From: Congeria kusceri
Taxonomy: Eukaryota > Mollusca > Bivalvia > Myida > Dreissenidae
Direction of reading: 5' to 3'
Assembly: GCA_027627225.1 (NCBI GenBank)
Contig: CM051027.1
Coordinates: 88,272,451 to 88,336,450, forward strand
Length of the DNA stretch: 64,000 nucleotides
Shown here: positions 49,301-61,300 of the stretch, piece by piece
Layout: each line of letters starts with the position of its first letter
Numbering within the stretch: position 1 is the stretch's first letter
Program-made: the position numbers and the translations under genes
Notes under the pieces: generated by a model
Told to the model about the DNA's origin: nothing
Seen by the model: the letters and a program-made list of their open reading frames with translations, nothing else
The model's database searches: none

Positions 49301-52300
49301 ATGTGATACATACAAACACTTTAAATCTATGTTAAATCCAGAAAAATATTTATTCATCGATATACCATTCTTTGCTCGAAAATCATTAGCTAGATTCCGC
49401 TGTTCAAGTCATAAATTAGCCATTGAAACTGGTCGACATTTAGGGATTTCAAGAGAAAACCGCATTTGTAGTTATGGTTTAGTTCACTGTTTTGACAACT
49501 GTATTGAAGACAAGTTTCATGCATTTTTTAAATGTCCTAAATATAGCCAAGAGAGGCAAAAATATATTTTGTCATGGTTTAATGGTGAACATAATTTTCA
49601 TAATTTCTGTAATCTTATGCAAATTTTAGATGACAGAAAATTAAAAAACATAGCATTCTTTGTTAATGAAATAATGAAAAAGAAAGATGTAGATTTAAAT
49701 TGACTCAACACAACTCAATTCATGATATTTCTGTAATTTGTACTCTGTATTTTGGGCCGGTGGCCTATATTTACACAATAAACTGTTGTCTTGTCAAGGT
49801 CACACTTAGAGGTCTATGGTCAAATTTGGGCATAATACAGCTTGTCCAGAGTGTTTATTCATCATTCATCATTCATCACTTTGCACAAATGTTCACCATG
49901 TGGAGACAGCGTGTTGCATGCAAGACCTGTGTCCCTAGCTCAAAGGAGATCTGCTTGTTAGAAAATGTGATTTGAAAATAATTACAATATTATTAGTTGC
50001 TTTCTTGACAACCGGCTTGACATGTTGTCAACAGGCATCTAGTTTGTTTATTTGTGTATGGTTTGTTATTGTCGTTTTATGAATTTGTCATCAAAACATA
50101 TGTCTGAATTTTATACATTTTAATGAAGACTTTGTTGTCAGCACTAATATTACTTTAGTACAAGCTTGAAAGCAATGCATTTCATGTGTATTGCAGACTT
50201 TAACATTACTTTACAAACCAAGCAATTACCTTGCTGTATATTTGTGAAGACAGTATGAAGCTAGTGTTGCTCATTATTTCCCTGCTGTTACCCAGATCAA
50301 GAGCAAGGTTCCCCACAAGCTGAACAAGGAGGAATGGGAGAGTCAGACAGTGAAGGACCTGCAGAAACAGCTCAAGAAGGTAGAGTTGCAGTAGGCCGAA
50401 TGTGCTCTGGAATACTAACTGTGCTGAATTCATTTGTAACTCTGATTTAATTAATATGTTGGATTGAACGACCATGTAAGGACTTGTTTTGTATTGACTG
50501 AAGTAGGATGCATGTTAACTGGTTAATCAATATATTGTAATAAACACAGTTTGTCATTTGATGAGGTGCAGTATGTGGGATTTGTAACCATTGTCACCTT
50601 ACTCAGAAAAAGGTCATAAATGTTTGTTGTAATGCTGAGCATTACAGAAATAATCATTTTCTGTTTCTGGATTGGTCTATTGAACTGACAGAACTTGCAT
50701 CCAATTTGTTCTCATTTTACTTCTTGGCATTTAGTGTTATATTTTCATTGTGGTCAAAAGTGTGATTGAAGCCAGGTTGTTTTTGAAGATGATGAAAGCT
50801 TTGAAGGTTGACACTGTACTATTTGACTGTTTTGCAGGCTCGAGAGGACCTACAGAGTGATGAGGATATTTTCGCAGAGAAAAGTAGGGAGGTCACGGCA
50901 CTGAAAAGGCGCGTTGAAGAAATGGTAATGCTTTATTTGTCAGTCTGTTATTCATGTTATGAAGATACACACCAACAGTTGCATATAAATTAGTAATAAA
51001 TTTGATAGCTTGACAATGTATTTGATAGCTTGACAATGTATTTGATAGCTTGACAATGTATTTGATAGCTTGACAATGTATTTGATAGCTTGACAATGTA
51101 TTTGATAGCTTGACAATGTATTTGATAGCTTGACAATGTATTTGATAGCTTGACAATGTATTTGATAGCTTGACAATGTATTTTTTGTTGCATGATTAGG
51201 CGAGAGTTTTTTTATTTCTTGGTTCTCGGATCCGCCGACCGGATTTTTTCCAAAAAGAAAAAAAAAATTGTAGAATGTAACCGATATCGTAAAAATGACC
51301 TTGTGAACGGGTTTCAATATGTTACACAGAATGCAAAAAAAACGCTGAAGAAATTACTTAATTTTATGTAACATGTGAATTGTGACTGTTTATCGCTGTA
51401 TGATTCATATGATCTGCTCTCTGTTATTTTATACATCATGCAACACTTAAAGTCCGAAGAAATTACTGAGTAAAACAAATTAAGATCTTAGAATCATTGT
51501 ATTAAATGCACATTCATAATTTTATATCAATATTATAATTAAAAAATTTCATTGGTGTATATTGATTTATTAATAAGATATATTTAGTTAGTTTTCACTT
51601 CATTAAACATGTTGTTATATTTATAATATGGCCCCTGTCCAGCTCTATCTGAATAGGCCTACTGTGTTTAAGTGTGAGCATATTTTTTTTTTAACAGTAG
51701 TTTTTATATGATAAAGACTGCCTTTTAATGTCACTATTATTGGTATTAATGTCATGGTTATCATGCAGTGATTAAGTTAATGTTGTGTTATACGATTTTT
51801 GTTAGTAATAATTCATCAAGATTTTAAGATCACTGCCCATTTCCATTGTGAAATTTTAGTCATTAATTTACTTCAGTCTGTGTTATTTATTTATTTATTT
51901 TTTTTTTCTCCTCCAACCGGACACTTTTCCAAAAATGTCAGAGAACCAATAAATAAAAAAGTATAGCCTTAGTATGGTAGTAGTAATGAACATAATTATT
52001 ATGGTGATCATAGGATCATGCTGCAAAAAAGTTAAATAATAAAACAATAATACAGAACATATCAGTTATCCTTTTATATAAGTAACCAAGGCAAACAGCT
52101 GTATATCATGTTGAATCAAAGTTGAATTATAAGACATTATTATAAACAGTGTGTATATCGTGTTGAATAAAAGTTCAATTATAAAACATAATAATACAAA
52201 AATTCACAATTCCTAGTTAAATAAATGTTTAAAAGTTGCATCAAAGAAGATTAATAAAAATGTGTCTCTCCTCACAGGAGTCCCTACTTGAGGAGAGGGA

Positions 52301-55300
52301 GAAGTCACTGCTTGCAGCAGACGAGAAATTACAGAGCCAGGAGCAGCAGCTGATAGAGCAGAATATGAAGATTGAAGAGCTCCAGAAGGCGCTGAAGGTA
52401 AATCGGTCATTGTGCGTTGTGTGTGGGAGTGTTGAATGTGTACCTAGCCTCGTATTGTGTTACCGTAGATATACAATGTGAATTAGGTCTCGTTTTGTAT
52501 ACCTGAAGAGGTAAAATGTTTTAAAGTAAATGAGTTAGTACAGATGAGTTGAATATTCAGTCAGATTGAAATGTTGTGACTGTGTAAATGGAAACTGAAG
52601 TGCTTACATGTAGTGCATTTACTTCAGCCATACACATGGCCTCGTGTGTTTACACTTGCTTGGGCTTGTTGACTTAAACAGAACATATCAATTAGCTCGT
52701 TTTGCTTGTATCTAAACTGATTTAATTATTTTGCCCGATGCGATACAATTTCCATGTATCAGTTATGATTTAAACATTAAAACTTTTTTCGAAAATTTCA
52801 GATTTGTTCCACAGACTGAAACTGTGTCCAGTATACATGTGTATTTCATTCTGCATTAAATATGAAGGCACATTAAACTCTTAAAACTGTTTAATTTTAA
52901 TAGTTTTCCTCAGCTGCCGAAAATTAGTGTTTTATTTCATAGAGATTGCATTCATTTTAAATGGTATCTGTCCGTTCGTACAAATGTCTGTTACATTTCA
53001 TTACAACATTATGTTATAATCCTCCCTTGAACTTCACTCCAAGGAACCAGCTATCACCACCCGTACTGTAGACACCCAGTTTACCCAGGTTGGTCAGTTG
53101 CTAGGTATATGTTGAGGTGTTTGAAGGTTCTTGGTTGCCAGGGAAACCAGCAGTAACATTGCACAGTTCAGAATTTTCTTACATGCATGTTGATGTTGCA
53201 TTGGTTAGGCTATATGTGTATCAACTCTTTGTTCGTTGTCATCAAATTGGTAAATAGTGCACTGTCATGTACTATAATGCATTGTGTTCTCCAATTATTG
53301 TGATTGACCATTCACATGCTGCTGGACTGATATTCTCTCCAGTTAGTTGTATTTTTTTTTGCTTGAATGAGGATAGTTCATTTTTTTCCCTTTAAAGAGG
53401 GTATGTACTATCTCATCAAATTTTTATAGAAACATATTCAAATAAAATTTAACCGATAAAACGTTGATGAATAACAAACAAGAATAAAAGTTCAGAAGAA
53501 CTGATATTCGAAAATCCTTGAAATTACAGCTTTACACCGTTAAAATACTTTTCGTATTCCAGTCGAAAACTCATTCATGTACATTAGACATGTACAATAT
53601 TGGGAAATCCCCAATATTTGTTGCGTGTTGACTTAAGTTCTGTGCAGATGTGTTCAAACGACACATGGACACGTTTTTTTTGTTTTTGCCACAAATACGA
53701 TTAAACATGTTGGTATCGAAGTGCATTTAAAAAAACAACATGACATGTAACTGGTTATTTTTATTTTGTTTTAACTTTCCTTGATCATACTCGACCTCTC
53801 ATTTGTGTTTTTAAAAACATGAAAAAATGAAATGTTGATATTGAAATCGTATATATCCCCTTTAAGCATTTTCCTCATTAACACACCAATTACATTGGAA
53901 GGGCTCATGTTCTGGCATTTGTTTTTAATCCAGCAATGTGGATGAATGGGGGTAAATTTGGGGAAGTAAGAACAAAGCCAAATATTTACTAGAAGATTAA
54001 CAAGATTTGATGCTTTACCAAGATATGCATGTTACTTAATTTGATCCCAATTTATTAACTTCATATGAAGCTCATTGAATTGATATTTTATTGATTGTTT
54101 AATTAAAATTGTTTAATGCTTGTCAATTAGGGTATGTACAATAAAAAAATAAAACGGCACTTGTACTCATATGCAGTCCTTCACTTTGACCATCATGACA
54201 AATATCATACTAAGTAATGTTTAGATGTTAGCGATTGTACGGCAAAAAATGAACACATAATTGGTTACTTTCAAGCAAATATCAGATAACAGCTTGAAAC
54301 ATGCAAACAAATTTCTTTTAGATAATTTCTGTGTGAGCAGCTTGTATTTATATTTGAAAGAATTGGCTCTACATATACATGTTGCAGCTTTGTGTTGTAC
54401 ACTGTATGAGGTGCTGATGTCTTTTCATCAGACTCTCTCTTTTCATTTTTTATATCATTTTGGGTGTTGTGCTCTGAGTGTATGTACCATATGTTGCCAT
54501 GGTTGATTTCTTGTTCTAAATAGCCATTCACACCATTGGACGAGGTGAGATGACATTTATGTTCTGTCTGTAAGCTTGGCATTTACACTGGCATGCTACA
54601 AGTGTCAAGACTAGTTACATTAAATAATACATTTGTCTGCTGTGGATCATGAAATAATACATATGTCTCTCTGTGGAACATAATAAAACACATGTCTGTT
54701 TGTGGAACATGATCTTATGCCTATATGTGCTTTTGGAACATGAAATAATACATAACCTGCTGGTTGAACATGAAATAATCCATGATGTCTGGTTGTGGAT
54801 CATGAAGTAATACATATGACTGCTGTTGGATATGTGAGTCAGTTTTCTTTTGTTCTGCCATTTGATTTCTTGTGTGTTTCTACTTAAAAAAATATATGAT
54901 TTTTTACATATAATTACATATGCATTTCTAAAATACCTAAGTACAGATCTGTAATATATTTGTCTTGACACCTGTGCCTTTGCTAGTGTGAATGTCTTAT
55001 GGGGAACAGACTTTGTCTTACACTGTAACACCTTTAGGGATTACTGTTTTCTGTCTATTGGACAAATATCAAGTGCCACTTACCTTGTCTCTTTATTTTA
55101 TTTTAAGCAAGTGATAATGTCTCAACTACAAAGTTTAGCTACAGTAATTGTATATCACTTTCTTTTAAAGAAATATTTGAAAAACATGTAAAACAATGAA
55201 ATTATGGTTTACTTATATTATGTTGTGTTTTTTTTTTGATGAAAATAATAATGTCTGGTAATATTCTTTATGTTGCAGTAGCCGTTCATAGTCAAAGTTC

Positions 55301-58300
55301 TTATTTATTTGCCTATCAACTGAATCTATAATGTGTATCATGTTTCTGAATCTAATACTGTGTTTAATGTGAGGTGTTGAATGTGAGAAATTATGATATC
55401 ACATGGTTGAAATTTTTTTTTTACATATGCTTAATTGTATTTAATAAAAAAATTCTGTTTAAGATCATTGTGCTTAAAAATGTGTATTATTTAAATAAAA
55501 ATTTTGTCAGGAAGACCAAGCAGTAAGGAACATTTTAAAAGCTATCACTATGACCAGTTAACAATTTGCTTTTTTCTTGTCTTCATTAACTTTTACCCAC
55601 CTCAGTAGGTGCTAGTTTAGACAGTAATGGAGCTGGTAACTATACTATCATCATTAGATTGTAGATGGCTAGTTCATTTATTATTTAATAGTAGCTAATT
55701 ATATTTGTATGTTTGATCATATTGTCCCAAAACCCAGTTTTTGTATAATATGAAATGACAGGATACAAAGAAACTGCACTTGATGTGTTAGTTTAGTTTA
55801 TAATACCATATTTTACTTCACACAAACACTATTTTACACAATTTATTTTCTACAGTTGTACTTAACTTATATGACTGTTGTGGATGAAAGCATTTTAAAG
55901 TTAAATGCAGATCCGATGTAAAAATTACCTGTAATAACAAACTCAAACAACCTAGTTGTAACAATACTGACATATAAGTCATTTTTGTTAATTATTAAAA
56001 TACAGCTTAATTGATTTTAAATAAACTAATATTAACTATTAGTTCTTGTAATAAAAATGCACTAGAATTATGAGTAGTCATTATGCATAATTGCATTGTT
56101 TGTAATTAATTGCATAAATCAATAGAAAAATGTTAGTAAAAACCGTATTTTGTGAATATTAGGTTGGCATTTTTTGCCAGTATGTTCATTGCTTGTTGTA
56201 TCAGAGTATCACAGTATGTGATATTCGGTATGTGCTATTTATAGGTGACCTTGATTGGGGAGAGCGGGGTGATCAGTGAAGGTCAGGTAACGGCCAGCGC
56301 TCCAGTCACATCTCGCAACATGCGACCCAAGTCTGTGCCCATACACCTGCACAAACACTCAGATATGGTACGGTTACATGACAAAGATGGATAATTGGTG
56401 TTGACTTAAATACTACAGTGCTTTAATGTTGTATACATTGAACTGCCAGAGCACTTTTGAAAATCCTCTTTTTATCAGTTTCGTGTTTTTGTTGTCAATG
56501 TTTTAATTGCAGTGTTTGTGTTTCTTATAAATCTTAACCTCTGTCAACTATCATTACTTAGTGGTTAATATTTGTAGTAAAATTAATGTGTTTTGACCTG
56601 ATATATTTTCATTCACAACAAAAGTTTGAGAGAAGGTGATGTGCTATAATACAAAGCTAGACTTTAACTTACCATGACACATTTTATTCAACATATATAT
56701 ATTCTATGTATATATTCTAGCGCTACTCCCAGCTGCGACCCCCCTCTCGGAACATCAAGACGAGCCCCGCCCTGTTCACGCTGGAGCGGGTGATGAAGAG
56801 TTTCCGAGCCCGCAGTCAACTCCTGGTCTCGAGACTGGAGGACGGGGACGAGGTTCTGCACCTAGAGTTCAGTGATGGGGAGAAAGGGGCAGCCGAGAAT
56901 GTGGACAGCGATGGAGATGAATTGAACAGGTGCTTTTACAATACACATGCAGTACCGTTCAAATGAATCAGATATTTCACTCACAGTCGTGAAGTGTGAA
57001 ACATTACTGTTTGGCGTATCTGTGCGAATTTACATGGAATATTGGCTGTTACACACTAAAGAGTTAAAACCAGTATGACTCAGTTTGACTTCGTTTTAAT
57101 GCTTCATGCCAAATAATTTTGTGGCGATCTTTCACAAATTACAATGGTCTACTGTAAATTGCTACTGTAAATTGCGATACATTTGTTTTACTTGAGCGGT
57201 ACTGTATGTAATTGGATTCATGTCGTAATGTCATCATGGTCAGGATTGTTGTTCATAGTTTAGATGAAGTAAGACGCAGATATGAAGTTTGGCACCAATT
57301 CCATTTTGATGTCAAAAGTACTGTCCCTTGAAGGACGCATGAAAACATCATATTATTGAGTATTACATTCGTACATAATTACTTACATAAACATTTTCCA
57401 GGAATTAGTTGATAGAACATTAATTTAACCTTTTAATAAAATAAATACAGAATACTAGGTTAGTGTTGAATACAGATAAGTCTATTTAGCGAGGCTTAGA
57501 AAACCTGAACCACAAGCCTTGTCGAGTGGTTTATGTTTTCGTGCCGAGCAAATAAACTTATCTGTGTTCAACACTTACCTGGTTATCCCATCATTTTCTG
57601 TCTTTATTTTGAAAATAAAAGAAAATCACTGAATAACATAAAAAAACATCAAATGATGTCTAGAAAATAAACAAAATGATGTTATTATAATGCGCGTATT
57701 GGCTGTATTCAACAAGGTGGAATACAGCTAAGTTTATCCCACCGGGTGTTATTTCGTCAATGCAGGCGTAATGATGGGATAAACTACTTAACTGTTCTGT
57801 GAATTACAAAATAACATCATAAGTTTGCTTTCTTCTAGACCCAAGGTTAAGCAGTAAGTAGAACTGTGCAAAGTTTGACACTAATTGCTTGCAGTTTTTA
57901 CACCAATGTTTTTATTCACATTGTTTTACATTGTTTGATATCTAGATATGAAATTGGAATATATGGGGAACTCAGTCAGAAAAAGTCTGCACCTTGTTGG
58001 CTTTATGGTACAGTAGCTTGTAGTCTGCATAGATCTTTAAAGAAATTTCAGAAGAAACTTATTTTTAAACTACCATTACATGGATTAAATGTCTCAGTGT
58101 AGCTTGTTTTCATTCTGTAGAAATCACGTGGCCTTCTGAAGATTGTATATACCTTTTTATTAATTTTGTTGAAGGTTAAGCTTTTGATAAATTATTGTAT
58201 AAAACTCATAGTTCTAAGAATATATTTTCATAAATAATTGTAATGAACTTTCTAAGGAATATGTAGGTTTTATTATTGGGGAGTAGATTCACATGGTTAA

Positions 58301-61300
58301 TGATAGTTACACTATTATGGCTAGAATTATTAGTTAAACATTGTTGATACTTCATAGATTTGAAGCTGAGGGGTAGTGATTTGGTCTTGTTTGTCAGTTT
58401 GTCCCACCACTGTAAGCTTTCTTTCAGAGAAAGTTTATAATTGTTGTTTTTATTTGATCCAACAATGCATACCCTAGTCCGTGCTGACCATGCAGTTCTA
58501 TTTATTAACCTGTATCCATAGAAGTGAAAATTCAAATTGTTTGTCATGCTTTGAAGAAAATATTTAAATGATGTCTTGTACTATGTATACTTTATGGTTT
58601 GTGAAATATAGTGGTTTGTGTATAAAAATATGCTTCAAGTATAAATGAATTCAAATAATAAAGAAATCATTGAACATAATTCAAACATTATTTAAAATAA
58701 ATATGTCCTGTAAATAGTTTGAAATAGTTTGAAATTGTGAGAATCTCGAATTTCCATTAATGGTGTGGCTATGGCTATACTTACAGTGAAGGAACGTTTG
58801 TGCGTAAGGGAACATTCCGGGTGAAGAAAGGTCGCGTGGATGAAAACAAGGAGAACACAGTACCGGCCATCACTGTCAATGGCGAGGGTAAGTGGGCTGC
58901 TGGGGTGGTGGGATAGGAGCTGTGAAGTAACGTGATTCTCATTCCAGAGTATATGGCGATAACATATTGTTAAAAAAAAGTGGAGCATATTAGACATACT
59001 AAACTTTTAATGTGCTGTATGATTACTGGTACTGATCTCTCCGGCATTCCAAATTGAATAACACAACAGGGATATTTTTTTCAGTATTGCCATTCTCAAA
59101 CAGATTGATTGAAATTTCAGATTTAAATGTACCCACTGGACAAAGTGATATTCCTGACAAAATGGCACGAAAATTCCAGATATTCTTATTTCTGATCAGG
59201 AGTTGATTCACCTGATTCCCCAGTATACTTGTCTGCAGGTGAAGGTGATGGTGACCAGCAGAGACTGAGTGTTCACACTGGAGAGACGGGGGTGGGCCAC
59301 AGTCTGGAGGTCCAGAAGCAGATCAAACGGGCACAGCTCAGAATGCTCGAGTCCAACAAGAAGATCAGAGATCTGGGCATAAACATCAGGTATTGACTGG
59401 GCTGTCTGCATGGGAGATGTAGGTCCAGGACATGTATGTTATGGTGATTCCATGATGTACATTGCTGTATAGATTGAAACACCATCATAATGTTTATTTT
59501 ACGTGTGTAACTTGTGAGACACTCCATTGAAGTATCAAGTTGATTAGTTCTTAAATATTTATATGTTTTCCTAGTTTATTAACTAATGATTATGTATCTG
59601 CATAATTGAATTGACCATAAAAAGCTCTTTATAAATGAACAATATATTATGGAAAGTACAACATCTGATAACTATGTTGTCAGGATGAAGGAGCAGCTGA
59701 TCCGTCAGCTCGTGAAGACCAGTAAGAACGCTGAGCAAGTCAACAAGCAGTACGCAGAGAAGATTGATGCCTTGGAGAAGGTAACGACTGACCACCGCAC
59801 AGCAAAACATTCTCTAATTGAATAACTTATTGCAGATGTAAACGTAAACATAATGACCTATAAGAATATGTATAGCTGCAGTTAGTTTTTGGTGATGGAT
59901 ATTGGTAAAACATGCTTGCGTCTTTATTTTTTAAACAGCAATATACAGAATTAAAATGTTATGGTTATGTTTACAGAAACTGTTCGATTTTGATATATCT
60001 GATTAAGAAATTTATAATTTACCATAAATTTACTTTATGTTTGCCAACTTGTCTATAAAGTGGTCTAAATTAAAGTTGGAATAAATCCAAAACATCAGCA
60101 TTACATTACCTTTTTCATAAACCTATAACTGCTTGATATGACCATATTGTGTTGAGTTGCTGTAAAACCCAAATAAACAAATCATAAACCTTTAATGTTT
60201 TAGTCAAAGCAAAAGGTATTCCTCATTCTGATTTCATTAAAGACTGTTATAGACTCAGCTCTGGAATATTTGTGTGATCAAACGGTATTCCACAATCCGG
60301 TGTCATTAAACACTGTCATAGACTCATCTCTGGAATATTTGTGTGAGCAAACAGTATTCCACAATCCCGTGTCATTAAACACTGTCATAGACTCATCTCT
60401 GGAATATTTGTGTGTTCCAGGAGAAGGAGATAGTGAAGCAGGAGCTTGCGGAGACCCAGAAGATGTTGACTGGCATCGAGAGCAAGGAGCACCAGGAGAC
60501 AGTCGAGAAGGAGAAACTGCTCATGTACGTACCTGTAGGACAGGGCGTTACAGACCTTACTGAGGTTGTTGGGTTGATGGGAAGGCTATGTTGTGAGAAG
60601 TTAGATATGTGAAAACTGCTTGTGTATGTACTGGTAAGACAGAGGTTACAGAGGTTGTTGGGTTGATGGGAGGGCTGTGTTGTGAGCAGTTAGATATGTG
60701 AAAACTGCTTGTGTATGTACTGGTAGGACAGAGGCTACAGAGGTTGTTGGGTTGATGGGAGGGCTGTGTTGTGAGCAGTTAAATATGTGAAAACTGCTTG
60801 TATGTGTAGGACAGGGCCTTACAGAGGTTGTTGGGTTGATGGGAGGGCTGTTTAATAATGTTGTAAGCAAATAAATGTGAAATCTGCTTGTGTATGTACT
60901 GGTAGGACAGAGGTTACAATGTGAAAACTGCTTGTGTATGTACTGGTAGGACAGAAGTTACAATGTGAAAACTGCTTGTGTATGTACTGGTAGGACAGAA
61001 GTTACAATGTGAAATCTGCTTGTGTATATACTGGTAGGACAGAGGTTACAATGTGAAAACTGCTTGTGTATGTACTGGTAGGACAGAAGTTACAATGTGA
61101 AAACTGCTTGTGTATGTACTGGTAGGACAGAGGTTACAATGTGAAATCTGCTTGTGTATATACTGGTAGGACAGAGGTTACAATGTGAAAACTGCTTGTG
61201 TATGTACTGGTAGGACAGAAGTTACAATGTGAAAACTGCTTGTGTATGTACTGGTAGGACAGAGGTTACAATGTGAAAACTGCTTGTGTATGTACTGGTA

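Larger units (their letters stand above)
46271..49791 (+). mobile_element. 5'-truncated non-LTR retrotransposon (LINE)
   Basis: It begins inside the endonuclease domain and ends at a short tail with AATAAACTG and no long poly(A). The host repeat is split between CTCAAATGTCA and TTGTCAAGGTC, giving a 5-bp TGTCA duplication (46266-46270 and 49792-49796). Domains in order: endonuclease C-terminus, linker, reverse transcriptase, C-terminal region. The reading frame is interrupted several times. The clade is not assigned. Confidence 0.85.
52398..56244. other. Kinesin intron 16, mostly unannotated
   Basis: Contains the candidate 45-nt and 12-nt exons. A possible MITE spans about 53388-53868 (ends CCCTTTAAAGAGGG and CCCCTTTAAGC, inverted). 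A degenerate repeat at 54610-54830 is built on TGTGGAACATGAAATAATAC. The rest is AT-rich with no other feature. Confidence 0.45.

Noticed and set aside
50952..51317. Overlapping minus ORFs of 67-121 codons with repeated [15 protein letters not shown] blocks
   Set aside because: Translation of the 20-bp minisatellite.
60646..60870. Minus ORF with repeated [11 protein letters not shown] blocks
   Set aside because: Antisense of the intron 22 minisatellite.
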